Below, piece after piece: positions 1 through 9,272 of a stretch of 64,000 nt of DNA (within the stretch, counting starts at the first letter, position 1; the number at the start of each line of letters is the position of its first letter). The notes under the pieces were generated by a model. That model was not told where the DNA came from. It made no database searches and saw only the letters and a program-made list of their open reading frames with translations. The stretch is from assembly GCA_012103255.1 (NCBI GenBank), contig WLXD01000001.1, positions 1,067,501-1,131,500 of the forward strand. The letters run 5' to 3'. A program made the translations under genes and the position numbers. The DNA comes from Acidobacteriota bacterium. GTDB lineage: Bacteria; Acidobacteriota; UBA890; WLXD01.

Positions 1-755
<755 letters not shown>

Positions 756-855
756 ATCTCATTCACCGCGCGCAGAAGTGTGCGGTGACCGGAAGCTTGC
801 TCTAAAGAGCAACAAGCGCACGCGCACAACGCACATATCCTGTCTATTCGAATTT
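756..855 (+). other. 23S-5S rRNA internal spacer with processing hairpin
   Basis: This 100-base spacer holds no tRNA that I can recognise. It contains a near-palindromic hairpin TTGCTC-TAAA-GAGCAA at 797-812, flanked by alternating GTGCG/CGCAC segments that could pair around it. Such stems in rrn spacers are normally parts of RNase III processing structures; that role here is inference. Confidence 0.6.
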
Positions 856-973
<118 letters not shown>

Positions 974-981
974 CTATTTTG

Positions 982-1024
982 GAAGCCCCGGGCCGCTTTT
1001 GCGGCTCGGGGCTTCAGCCGTTTT
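982..1024 (+). terminator. rRNA operon hairpin terminator
   Basis: A 15-bp stem (982-996 with 1001-1015, one G-U wobble) closes a TTTT loop just downstream of 5S rRNA. A short TTTT follows at 1021-1024 after five intervening bases. Position and stem strength support a terminator. The 3' U-tract is short and displaced, so it is not a textbook intrinsic terminator. The 200 bases after it, up to 1220, hold nothing else recognisable apart from a weak inverted repeat CCGGTT/AACCGG near 1097-1121. Confidence 0.8.
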
Positions 1025-1220
1025 GGGGCGTTCGGCGGGTCACCCCCAGGCGGCGACCGTGTTAGCGGGCGGCACGCGCAGCCGTCTCGGAGCCACCGGT
1101 TCGCCACGAAATCAACCGGAACCACTATCCGAGCTGGCTCGGCTGGGAGCGTGTTCTCGACGTGGATGCTCGCGAGCCGGCCCTGGAGCCTCTCGTCACA
1201 AGCTTGAGAGTTGTACGGCG

Positions 1221-1925
1221 CTAGGCCGAGCTGGCCGATCCTGGCTCACGAGGCTCGCACGCGAAACAACACCTCACGGGCAGGGGGCGGCCTGGAGCGA
1301 ATGCCTCATGCCGAATCTTGAATTGGCTATCAAGCAGCGTTCGCATCTGACCGAGGTTCCATGCATGTAGGTGGAATTCATCTCCACCCCAGGCGTGCCG
1401 TCTTAGTCCGGGAAGGAATCCCAGTCCGCTCAGCCGAACCACCTTCTTCAAAGCCTCGATCAGGCCGTCATTCGGGATGGTGATGACTACGAGTCCGCCC
1501 GGCTTCACAACTTCGCGAATATCGGCGATGACTTCGGCCGGATCGACAACATGCTCGAGCACTTCAGTGCAGATCACGACGTCGAACGACGCAGATGGGA
1601 GCTCCGCGGTGCGGAGTTCGCCCTGGATCAGGACGACGGACTCATCAGCGAGCTTCCGAGCTGCCTTCTCGAGCATCGCTCCCGAGGGGTCGACGCCGAC
1701 CCTCTCAGCCTCAGGGAATAACTGCAGCACGTCGCCGCCACAGCCGACCTCCAGGACGCGCGACCCTTTTGCGGACCCGATCATCTGGCGGATTATCCGG
1801 AGACGCCGCCTCTCGATGGCGCGGATGAGCGGGTTAGCGTCTGCGTAGTAGGCGTCGATGTCGTGTTCCGTGGCGAGACGATCATTCCACGCCTCCACGT
1901 CCGTCGGCGCTTCGTTCGGCGTCAA
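1221..1925 (-). CDS. Class I SAM-dependent methyltransferase
   Basis: A 234-residue protein with the Rossmann-fold methyltransferase pattern: motif I VLEVGCGG at residues 57-64 (SAM binding), an acidic residue ending strand 2 (VGVDPSG, about 76-82), and the post-motif DVVICTEVLEHVVDP typical of Methyltransf_11 enzymes. The substrate cannot be read from the sequence. It is the last gene of a four-gene minus-strand operon (GT-C transferase, epimerase, GT2-CapK fusion, this gene), and its start overlaps the upstream stop by 4 bases. The context suggests methylation of a glycan or lipid-linked sugar, but a quinone or other small-molecule substrate cannot be excluded. Confidence 0.9.
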   Translation of the reverse strand: MTPNEAPTDVEAWNDRLATEHDIDAYYADANPLIRAIERRRLRIIRQMIGSAKGSRVLEVGCGGDVLQLFPEAERVGVDPSGAMLEKAARKLADESVVLIQGELRTAELPSASFDVVICTEVLEHVVDPAEVIADIREVVKPGGLVVITIPNDGLIEALKKVVRLSGLGFLPGLRRHAWGGDEFHLHAWNLGQMRTLLDSQFKIRHEAFAPGRPLPVRCCFACEPREPGSASSA

Positions 1926-4132
1926 GACTCATCCTCCGGCGCGTCGCTAGCCATTTCTTGGAAGTCCAGGTTCAATCGCGACACCACGCCGGTACGCTTG
2001 CCGGTGCGAACCAGCGGGATTTCTTCTACCAGCTCAAGATCGATCCGCATCTCGTCTGAGACGTAGTGTCGTAATCCGTCGACGATCGCCTTGAGCGAAG
2101 CTTCGCTGTAGGCGAGCGCCGGGACAAGCTTGATCGTGATCGCCGCTCGATTTTCCTGAATGACTTGGAAGTGCCGAATTACCTGATCGTGTTCCTTGAA
2201 GTAGTGCGCGAAGAACGTGCCTGGCAACCAGGTCCCGTCCGGGCACATCACGATCGCTTGAGTGCGGCCTTCGATGCGTCCGATCCGGGGGAATGCACTG
2301 CCTGACGCAGTTGTGCCGGAGTCGGCGAGGGTTTCCGCCAAGTCCCCGATTCGATACCTGATGATGGGCACGTGCATGTTGTGGAGGTCAGTGACAACGA
2401 TCTCACCTACCTCGCCGGCCTCGGTCGTTCGCCCGTCTTTCAAAATTTCGACGATGTAGCTCTCGGCCATTACTAGGTGCCCGTCGTGTCCGCTGTCTTC
2501 GTAGGCGATGCCAGAAAACTCCCGGCTACCGTACTTGTCGAACACCTCGGTCTTGAATACGTCCTCTAAGGTGGATCGAGTTTGCGCCGGCAGAATCTGA
2601 GCTGACGACATGATGGCTCGCGGCCGGATGCCAGCGATTCCATGCGACCGTGCATAAAGTGCCAGGAAGTTGAACGATTCCGCGTATCCGTCGAGGAGCA
2701 CGGGACGGTGCCGTGCGATCCGCTCGAAGAGTCCCTTGATGTTGTCTTCTCGGATCTCGTATGCCGGCACAAAGAGACGACGCATGAACACTGCGTCGAG
2801 GCGTTCCTTGAAGGCCTGGCCCCGGCTGAGGCCGATGGTTTGATGCCAGAGCCGAGCTTGCCTGTCGCCGAATCTCCAGCCGGCCCACTCCGCAGCGCGC
2901 AGGGTGGTGGCCGCTCGAGTCTCCAGCTGCGCTCGATCGGCGTAGATGACGAACGGTTCGCCGGTGGATCCTGACGTTGCGACACGCAGCATCTCTCGTT
3001 TGACATGGTTCGAAGCGAACATGCCGAAGTGGAGATTCTTGCGAACGTCCTCCTTTGACAGCATCGGTAGCTTGCACAGATCCGACAGCGTTTGAATGTC
3101 GTCGGGCGTGACGCCCAGATCGTCCATGCGCTTGCGGTAGAACTCTGTGTTTGCGTAGGCGTGTCGGACGATCCGTTGGAGTTTGTAGAGCCGGTACCGA
3201 TCGAGATCCTCGCGGCTCAGATACTGAGACCGCCGGAGGGCCAGGTACCTCGCGCGAGTGGCGCGCGTGAGCATCCATTTGTGGAGCGGGAAGGTCAGGA
3301 AATACACCTCCATCCACGCCCTGCGCCAGCCAGCGATCCGCTCCGGCTCGCGCTGGGGCGGGCTCGCGCGCAAGAAACGGGCAATCTCGTCTTCGCGACG
3401 TCCGAGCCCAAATTCGGCGACTCCGGCCAGGAGATCTAGAAGTACGGCGGCGATCGTCCTGAACGGGAAAGCAGTCAGGAACGACTTGCCCGATACGCGG
3501 TCGACGAAGAGCGTCTCGACCTCGAGGACGTTGTAGCCTTTGCTTTCCGCAGACACCCTAATGAAGGTGTGTGGGTAGTAATAACGTCTCCGCAAGTTCA
3601 AGACGTCGGCGAGCACTTCTCTGTGCGCGACAACGAAGCCTGACTTGTTGTCAGTCGCGCGGCAGCGAAGAACGGTGTTCAGCAGGACGTTCAGGCCGCG
3701 CGAGAGAATCAAGCGACTGTCCTTGAGACGGCCAATCGAACTGCGGACGGCCTGCACCATGTCGGCAGCGCTGCTGCTGAGCTTGCGATAGAGCCTCTCG
3801 ATCTCTTCGGGAGGATTCTGGAGGTCGCTGTCGATCAGGCAGACAACTGTCCCGGAAGCAGCGTTGAGCCCCGTCAGCCAGCCCTCGAACAAGCCGCGGT
3901 TGCTCTCGTGGTCCAAGCCGACGACCCAGTCGTGCTCGGCGGCCATGTCCTCGATGCGCTGCTTGGTAGCGTCGGTACTCGCATCGTTGATAAGGATCAG
4001 TTCGCCCTGTACGTCGAGACCCTCGAAGACCTGGCCGACCCGCGTGGTGAGGGATCGGATGTTGTCCTGTTCGTTGAAACAGGGGGCAATGACCGTCAAC
4101 AAGGCTAGTCGCGCGTCCTTAGCCAGTCCCAC
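1922..4132 (-). CDS. Fusion of GT2 glycosyltransferase and CapK/PaaK-like adenylate-forming enzyme
   Basis: A 736-residue two-domain protein. Residues about 10-260 are a GT-A fold family 2 glycosyltransferase of the dolichol-phosphate-mannose-synthase type (VIAPCFNEQDN near 14-24, DASTD, metal-binding DSD at 101-103). From about 300 to the end is a phenylacetate-CoA-ligase/CapK-like adenylating enzyme, with N-terminal RIVRHAYANTEFYR, an ATP-binding loop SGSTGEP, and later EVFDKYGSREF and YRIGDLAE motifs. GT2 and CapK proteins are usually separate. A single chain suggests that sugar transfer and acyl or amino-acyl activation for the same glycan are coupled. The start overlaps the upstream epimerase gene by 28 bases; a later TTG at 4101 is possible. 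No stop or frameshift lies between the domains, so the fusion is continuous in this sequence. Confidence 0.88.
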   Translation of the reverse strand: MGLAKDARLALLTVIAPCFNEQDNIRSLTTRVGQVFEGLDVQGELILINDASTDATKQRIEDMAAEHDWVVGLDHESNRGLFEGWLTGLNAASGTVVCLIDSDLQNPPEEIERLYRKLSSSAADMVQAVRSSIGRLKDSRLILSRGLNVLLNTVLRCRATDNKSGFVVAHREVLADVLNLRRRYYYPHTFIRVSAESKGYNVLEVETLFVDRVSGKSFLTAFPFRTIAAVLLDLLAGVAEFGLGRREDEIARFLRASPPQREPERIAGWRRAWMEVYFLTFPLHKWMLTRATRARYLALRRSQYLSREDLDRYRLYKLQRIVRHAYANTEFYRKRMDDLGVTPDDIQTLSDLCKLPMLSKEDVRKNLHFGMFASNHVKREMLRVATSGSTGEPFVIYADRAQLETRAATTLRAAEWAGWRFGDRQARLWHQTIGLSRGQAFKERLDAVFMRRLFVPAYEIREDNIKGLFERIARHRPVLLDGYAESFNFLALYARSHGIAGIRPRAIMSSAQILPAQTRSTLEDVFKTEVFDKYGSREFSGIAYEDSGHDGHLVMAESYIVEILKDGRTTEAGEVGEIVVTDLHNMHVPIIRYRIGDLAETLADSGTTASGSAFPRIGRIEGRTQAIVMCPDGTWLPGTFFAHYFKEHDQVIRHFQVIQENRAAITIKLVPALAYSEASLKAIVDGLRHYVSDEMRIDLELVEEIPLVRTGKRTGVVSRLNLDFQEMASDAPEDES

Positions 4133-5064
4133 ACTTCGGACAGGCCTTCGTCGAGCGCGGTGCTGGCGGTCCAGCCTAGGACCTTCGATGCCCGAGAGGT
4201 GTCCGCAGCGCGAAACGTACCGTCTGTCCAGTCAGCTGGCGCCGACTTTGCGTCGTCGTCGGCACCGGACACGCGGCACATCGCTGCGGTGAGTTCGTTG
4301 ACCGAGATCGCGGTCCCGCTGCCAATGTTGCAAACGCCGGTGAAGTCTCCGTGCGCCGCTCGGAGGAACGCCTCTACCACGTCGGCGATGTATACGTAGT
4401 CGAGGCGTTGTTGCCCGGTGCCGTTGATTTGCGGTTGCTCTCCGCCTAGAAGTCGCTCGAAGTTGCGGACGATCACGGACGGGTAGCCGAGTCCAACATA
4501 CTGTCGGGGGCCGTAGACGAAGAAGAGTCGGAGTGACACGGTCTCGATGCCGTTGCGTGCTTGCAGGGTGCGAAGCATTCCTTCGCCTGCGAGCTTGGTC
4601 ACCCCGTAGAGCGTAGGCGGCTCGGCACGGTCGTCCTCGCGGAGCGCGGGGGCGCTGGTGCGACCGTGTGCGTACAGAGATGAGGCAAATACGATTCTGC
4701 GTACACCGGCCGAAACGGCGGCTTCGAAGAGTCGGTTCGTGGCCACCAAGTTCGTCGCAAGCAGATCGTCCGAAGACGTCGCGTTGTTCAGCTTCTGTGC
4801 CGCGAGGTGGAAGACCGTATCGATTCCGTCGAGATCCCGGGCCCAGTCCGTCGCGTCGAGGCCTCTAATGTCTGCGTCGATTGCCTGGATGTTGCCTGTC
4901 TCGCCGGTCGACCCCCACCGCCCGAACATCTCGTTGTCCACGGCGCGGACCTCCGCGCCGTCCAACTGCGCGAGCGCCCGGCACAGATGCGAGCCGATGA
5001 ATCCGGCGGCGCCTGTCACTAGGTAGCGGTGCTCCCGTACCTTGCTGGGGAGTGACTGGGTCAT
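4105..5064 (-). CDS. NAD-dependent sugar epimerase/dehydratase (extended SDR)
   Basis: A 319-residue extended short-chain dehydrogenase. The NAD-binding glycine motif GAAGFIG is at residues 18-24, a conserved FHLAAQ follows strand 4, the catalytic Ser is in FASS (126-129), and the catalytic pair is Y153-xxx-K157 (YGVTK). The domain FVYGPRQ and the length match UDP-glucose 4-epimerase-like enzymes that interconvert nucleotide sugars. The exact sugar is not predictable. The gene overlaps its upstream neighbour by 4 bases and its downstream neighbour by 28, so translation is probably coupled in the glycan operon. Confidence 0.92.
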   Translation of the reverse strand: MTQSLPSKVREHRYLVTGAAGFIGSHLCRALAQLDGAEVRAVDNEMFGRWGSTGETGNIQAIDADIRGLDATDWARDLDGIDTVFHLAAQKLNNATSSDDLLATNLVATNRLFEAAVSAGVRRIVFASSLYAHGRTSAPALREDDRAEPPTLYGVTKLAGEGMLRTLQARNGIETVSLRLFFVYGPRQYVGLGYPSVIVRNFERLLGGEQPQINGTGQQRLDYVYIADVVEAFLRAAHGDFTGVCNIGSGTAISVNELTAAMCRVSGADDDAKSAPADWTDGTFRAADTSRASKVLGWTASTALDEGLSEVWDWLRTRD

Positions 5065-6980
5065 CCGTCCTCTCTCTCTTGTGCCTCGGGCTCGTCGGCA
5101 ACATCGCCCTCTTCCACCGGCTCCGTGACGGCACGGAAGAGGACACGATAGATGTGGACGCTAGGTCCCGTTACTGCCGGAATACCGGGCGCGTCGAAAC
5201 TCTGCAAATGGACAAGTCGCCGCCGTAGTTGCTCGCGAGCCCTTCGTTCGGGCCCCTTTGTGGCTACACCGTCGTCGATCGCGCCCGACAGTGCCATGAT
5301 GTCGACACCATCGCGGCGCCATTCCCGAATGTTCCGGGCGTGCACCCCAGCTGGGTAGTCATAAAAGTCGATGCGACTGCGCGCCGCGACCATCGGCACC
5401 TCTGTTGCGACGATCGAACGCGGCGGAGCGTTCGCTTGTATCCACTCGTATGCGAGTGTGGGAGCGCTGTCGAAAGTGCGGGCTCTCGTCCAGGAGATAG
5501 CCTCGCGACCGGTAGGCCAACACGCGAGTATCGTCGCCACCGTGACGAGCAGCGTCCGCGCCGCCGTAGGCCACGCAAGCCGTTCCCGGAGCCACCATGC
5601 CAAATTCACGGTGTAGCCGCCGAACAGCAATACCAGTCCGGGCATCGCGGGGAGCCAATAGCGTGGGAACGCCTTGATATCCGCATACGTAACCTGCGCC
5701 ATAAAGGCGAGGACGTAGACAAGCAGCAGCAGCTCTCTCTTGTCGCGTCGGTGCAGAACTGCGACGGCGATTACGCACGACGCCGCCATTAGGATCGGTC
5801 CGAATCCGCTTTCCATGCCGTAGCCGATCAGCCACATCAGCCGTTCGTGAGGAATGCCGGGGGAGCCGACCGTTGTGAGATAGGCGAGGTGATCGAGAAA
5901 GGCGTCGGGGTTGAGCACGCTGTAGGGCGCTCCGGCCACGAAACCCGCAGCGAGTCCCGCTGCGCTCAGTAGTGGCCGTGAGTCGATCCAGTTCCGCGCT
6001 CTGCGACCCAGAAGATGAGCCGCAAGAATCACTACTACGATCGGCAAGGCGCTGTACTTGGCCGCTCCCGCTAGCCCGCCGGCGAAGCCTGCCAGGAAAT
6101 AGTGACGAGGTAGCCCAGATCGAAGAATACCGACACACCCGACGAGGGCGATCGACAGCAAGAACGTAAGGACCGTGTCGGTGACCGCATACTGGCTCTC
6201 GCGGACGTGAATAAACGAGAAAGTCACGAGCGCGGCGGCGACCATCCCAGCCTGGCGGCCGCGCTCGCCGTCCCACAAATTCCGCGCCGCCGCGTAGATC
6301 GGAACCAAGGTGGCGATCCCTGCGACCGCGCTCACCGTTCGCGCCGCGAGCAGGAAGCCGGGTTCAAGATGGGAAATGGTTGTCAGATCGCCAACGAGGC
6401 CGGCGCTTCGGGCCGAGATGTAGCTGAGGCCCATCAGCGGAAGAATCAGATACAGGTAGAGCGTCGGGTAGATGAACCAGTCTGGATCGAGTGTCCCGTC
6501 CCGCAGCATTCGAGCAGCAACTGCCAAGACTCCTGGTTCGTCGGGATGCGGAATCAAAGGCAGGCCGAAATCCCGCCCGACTGTTCTCAGAGCGAACCCC
6601 GCAATAGCGAGCGCGGCGAGACCCGCCGCGTAGCGATATTGACGGATGCTACGCCGCGCCGCGCCGGTCCCTTGAGAGAGAAGGCGCGCTGTTCTGGACG
6701 AATTGGCGAAGGCCCACGCCGCGATCGCCGCCAACAAGGAAAGACCTACCGAGGGGTTCTCGATCGGTGTGTCCAGGACTTCGAAGCTCCACCTGCCGCC
6801 GAGCACGACGTAGGCAAGATTAGCCAGAGCAGCCGTGACCAAGGCTCGACTCACCAGCGGGCCGATAGCGTTGGCATGCTCGGTCTGACGGTTGGTCGGG
6901 TGAGGCATGGTCCGTGCCCAGACAGGAAGCTCCAGGTACGCAAGCACGAAGGGGTCAATGCTTGGCGGCGAAGCGGTCAC
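5061..6980 (-). CDS. GT-C fold glycosyltransferase (family 39/83, ArnT-like)
   Basis: A 639-residue polytopic membrane protein with a dozen or so hydrophobic segments. The motif HPDEPG near residue 146 lies just after an early membrane helix, the position of the catalytic acidic residues in PMT/ArnT-type transferases that use lipid-phosphate sugars as donors. The C-terminal third is a less hydrophobic periplasmic-type domain. It is the first gene of the minus-strand operon 6980 to 1221, and the partner GT2 enzyme downstream is of the type that makes polyprenyl-phosphate sugars, a plausible donor supply (inference). The chosen start is GTG at 6980. ATG at 6908 (residue 25) is an alternative. 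Neither has a convincing ribosome binding site. Confidence 0.85.
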   Translation of the reverse strand: MTASPPSIDPFVLAYLELPVWARTMPHPTNRQTEHANAIGPLVSRALVTAALANLAYVVLGGRWSFEVLDTPIENPSVGLSLLAAIAAWAFANSSRTARLLSQGTGAARRSIRQYRYAAGLAALAIAGFALRTVGRDFGLPLIPHPDEPGVLAVAARMLRDGTLDPDWFIYPTLYLYLILPLMGLSYISARSAGLVGDLTTISHLEPGFLLAARTVSAVAGIATLVPIYAAARNLWDGERGRQAGMVAAALVTFSFIHVRESQYAVTDTVLTFLLSIALVGCVGILRSGLPRHYFLAGFAGGLAGAAKYSALPIVVVILAAHLLGRRARNWIDSRPLLSAAGLAAGFVAGAPYSVLNPDAFLDHLAYLTTVGSPGIPHERLMWLIGYGMESGFGPILMAASCVIAVAVLHRRDKRELLLLVYVLAFMAQVTYADIKAFPRYWLPAMPGLVLLFGGYTVNLAWWLRERLAWPTAARTLLVTVATILACWPTGREAISWTRARTFDSAPTLAYEWIQANAPPRSIVATEVPMVAARSRIDFYDYPAGVHARNIREWRRDGVDIMALSGAIDDGVATKGPERRAREQLRRRLVHLQSFDAPGIPAVTGPSVHIYRVLFRAVTEPVEEGDVADEPEAQEREDG

Positions 6981-7216
6981 TCGGTGGCGTCAGCAGGATC
7001 CTAGCACTAGGCAGGCACTACCTTTGTACAAGTTTCGTGGGCAAGGCGGGCCGACCGAGGGGCGTGAGCGATGCGCGTGAGCACCGGTGCCGGTTCACTC
7101 GGGCGAGGGTGCCCTTGACGCGTAGGTGTGTACTTCCGAGCTTCCCAGCGGTGCGTGCTCTCGAACTCGGCGCGAGCGGGCGTCGACGCCGCCGAACGCG
7201 CGCTTCCCCGTCCGGA

Positions 7217-7252
7217 GACTTGGGATCCTGTCAGGTCCCGTGGCCCCAAGTC
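7217..7252 (+). other. Alternative hairpins upstream of yebC
   Basis: GACTTGGG (7217-7224) is the exact reverse complement of CCCAAGTC (7245-7252). Inside it, GGGA-t-CCTG (7222-7230) can instead pair with CAGG-TCCC (7232-7239). The two stems share the GGG at 7222-7224, so they exclude each other. If transcribed, this would be a two-state element, although the suggested yebC promoter lies downstream of it. A DNA-binding site is equally possible. Confidence 0.3.
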
Positions 7253-7298
7253 GCTAGCTGGCCCGACCCGACTGCGACCCTGTTTTGGAGCGGCACCG

Positions 7299-7307
7299 TG
7301 GTAGCAT
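7299..7307 (+). promoter_or_regulatory. Possible extended -10 promoter element for yebC-ruvCAB
   Basis: TG-g-TAGCAT matches an extended -10 pattern (TG-n-TATAAT, 4 of 6 in the hexamer) about 110 bases before the yebC ATG. No good -35 hexamer sits at the right distance; the best is around 7280-7285. This is a weak proposal based only on motif and position. Confidence 0.3.
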
Positions 7308-7414
7308 GGCGACGTTGTTGGGGCGTCTTCTGACGTTCCCCAGAGGCGAACGTGATCGCGTGCGTCATACCCGTTTCCTTGCAAAAAAACGCTGTGATTT
7401 CGGACGAAGACCAC

Positions 7415-8167
7415 ATGGCTGGACACTCAAAATGGTCCAAGATCAAGCGCAAGAAGGGTGCGAACGACACCGCGCGTAGCAAGGTCTTCTCCCGCCTCGT
7501 CAAGGAGATCACCGTAGCCGCGCGCGAGGGCGGGGGCGACCCGACCGGAAACGCGCGCCTGCGTACCGCGATCGACGCGGCGAAGGCCGACAATCTCCCC
7601 GCCAACAACATTGACAAGGCGATCAAGCGCGGAACCGGCGAGATTCCCGGGGTTGTCTACGAAGAGGTGACGTTCGAGGGATACGGACCTGGCGGCGTCG
7701 CGATTCTGGTTCAGGCGACAACGGACAATCGTCGCCGCACCGTCCCCGAAATGCGGAAGATCTTCGAGAAGGCGGGCGGCAACATGGGCGAGCCGGGGAG
7801 CGTCGCCTGGATGTTCAAACAGGCCGGCCTTTTCGTGGTCGATGCCTCGACGATCGAAGAAGACGACCTGCTGATGGTCGCGCTGGACGCGGGGGCGGAC
7901 GATGTCAGCACGCAGGGTGACGTCTACGAGATCCTCGCGCCGCCCAACGAGTTTCACGTCGTCTCGCAGGCGCTCGACGCCGCGAGTGTCGAACTGATGA
8001 GTCGCGATCTTGCGATGTTGCCGCAGAGCACCATCGGCCTCGAGGGCAGGGAGGCTGAACGCTGCATCCGTCTGATGGAGAGTCTGGACGATCATGATGA
8101 CGTTCAGAACGTGTGGACGAATGCAGATATTTCAGAGGAAGTCGCGGAGCAGGCTGCCGCAGGGTGA
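7415..8167 (+). CDS. yebC: YebC/TACO1-family regulator (YebC)
   Basis: A 250-residue protein starting MAGHSKWSKIKRKKGANDT, the signature N-terminus of the YebC/PmpR family, followed by GGGDP, NIDKAIKRGTGE and the YEGYGPGG-type motif. Family members have been described as DNA-binding regulators and, more recently, as ribosome-associated factors that help translate difficult proline-rich stretches. The reading frame is open upstream to 7352, but the conserved N-terminus fixes the start at the ATG at 7415. It precedes ruvC by 20 bases, and yebC-ruvC-ruvA-ruvB is a widely conserved gene order. Confidence 0.96.
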   Translation: MAGHSKWSKIKRKKGANDTARSKVFSRLVKEITVAAREGGGDPTGNARLRTAIDAAKADNLPANNIDKAIKRGTGEIPGVVYEEVTFEGYGPGGVAILVQATTDNRRRTVPEMRKIFEKAGGNMGEPGSVAWMFKQAGLFVVDASTIEEDDLLMVALDAGADDVSTQGDVYEILAPPNEFHVVSQALDAASVELMSRDLAMLPQSTIGLEGREAERCIRLMESLDDHDDVQNVWTNADISEEVAEQAAAG

Positions 8168-8187
8168 GGTAGCCGAGGGGGATCCGG

Positions 8188-8700
8188 TTGGCCCGCATCT
8201 TGGGCATCGATCCGGGGTCGCGCGCCACTGGGTACGGCGTGGTCGACACCGACGGGCAGCGCTCGCGCGCTGTGCATTTTGGCGTCATTCGTGTGCCCAC
8301 CGACGCGTCGCTTTCGCGGCGGTTGAATCTTCTACATGAGGGCCTGATCGCGATCATCGATGAATACTCGCCCGACGAGGCTGCCATCGAGGAGATCTTC
8401 ACGGCGAAGAACGCACGTTCGGCGCTCGTACTGGGGCACGCTCGAGGCGTTCTGCTTCTTGCTGCTGGCCGCAGCTGCGAGGTTCACGAGTATGCGGCGC
8501 GAAAGGTCAAGAAGGCCGTGGCCGGCTATGGCCAGGCAGACAAACAGCAGGTCGGGCATATGGTGAAGACATTGCTGGGGTTGCCCAAGGTGCCTGCACA
8601 GGACGCAGCCGACGCCCTCGCAATCGCTCTCTGCCACGCCTATGCGCGGCCGATGCACGCGAGGACCCGAGCCGCACTCGACCAGGCGATGAGCCGATGA
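8188..8700 (+). CDS. ruvC: Crossover junction endodeoxyribonuclease RuvC
   Basis: A 170-residue RNase H-fold Holliday junction resolvase. The four acidic catalytic residues are visible: D8 in LGIDPG, E68 in AIEEIF, and D139 and D142 in DAADALA. It cleaves four-way junctions in complex with RuvAB during recombinational repair. The start is TTG at 8188 with a good Shine-Dalgarno AGGGGGA-like stretch at 8175-8182. The gene overlaps ruvA by 4 bases (ATGA). Confidence 0.97.
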   Translation: MARILGIDPGSRATGYGVVDTDGQRSRAVHFGVIRVPTDASLSRRLNLLHEGLIAIIDEYSPDEAAIEEIFTAKNARSALVLGHARGVLLLAAGRSCEVHEYAARKVKKAVAGYGQADKQQVGHMVKTLLGLPKVPAQDAADALAIALCHAYARPMHARTRAALDQAMSR

Positions 8701-9272
8701 TTGGCGCGCTACGCGGACAGCTGCGGCGCAAGGACACCGACGTGCTCATTGTTGACGTCGGCGGTGTCGGCTATCGGGTGAGTGTGCCGCTCTCCACGTA
8801 CTACAGCCTGCCGGAGGCTGGCGGTGAAGTGGATTTGCGGATTTACACACACGTGCGCGACGTGGCGATCGAGCTGTACGGGTTTGGTTCACAGTCGGAG
8901 CAGGCGCTCTTCGAGGCTTTGATCGGTGTGTCGGGAATCGGTCCCAAGCTCGCCGTGACCATTCTGTCGGGCATGGAAGCCGACACATTGGTGCGCGCCA
9001 TCGCCAACGCTGATATCCCTCGACTCACATCGATTCCCGGCGTGGGCAAGAAGACGGCAGAGCGGGTCGCGCTCGAGTTGAAGGATCGGGCAACCAAGAT
9101 TGTCCCCACGGCCCCTGTTGGACCGGCCGGTACGCGCGAAGATGTGCTGTCCGCGTTGCTCAACCTCGGATACAAGCGCCGGGACGCCGAGGCCGCTCTG
9201 GGGCAGGTTGGTGACGAGGCGGATTCCTTCGAGGACGTCCTGCGACTCAGCCTGCGGGAGTTGGCGCGATGA
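8697..9272 (+). CDS. ruvA: Holliday junction branch migration protein RuvA
   Basis: A 191-residue protein with the RuvA layout: an N-terminal OB-fold (MIGALRGQL...[10 protein letters not shown]), two helix-hairpin-helix motifs (VSGIGPKLA and [12 protein letters not shown]) that bind junction DNA, and a C-terminal domain ([15 protein letters not shown]) that contacts RuvB. It forms tetramers that hold Holliday junctions. It is translationally coupled by 4-base overlaps to both ruvC and ruvB. Confidence 0.97.
   Translation: MIGALRGQLRRKDTDVLIVDVGGVGYRVSVPLSTYYSLPEAGGEVDLRIYTHVRDVAIELYGFGSQSEQALFEALIGVSGIGPKLAVTILSGMEADTLVRAIANADIPRLTSIPGVGKKTAERVALELKDRATKIVPTAPVGPAGTREDVLSALLNLGYKRRDAEAALGQVGDEADSFEDVLRLSLRELAR

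Larger units (their letters stand above)
6981..7414. other. Divergent intergenic region between glycan operon and yebC
   Basis: This 434-base gap between divergent genes has no credible coding frame and no tRNA-like sequence. Seen in it: a small perfect inverted repeat CCTAG-CA-CTAGG at 7000-7011, 20 bases upstream of the GT-C gene start; a hairpin region at 7217-7252; a possible extended -10 element at 7299-7307; and an A7 run at 7383-7389 shortly before yebC. It must hold promoters for both directions, but only the yebC-side one can be suggested. Confidence 0.6.
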
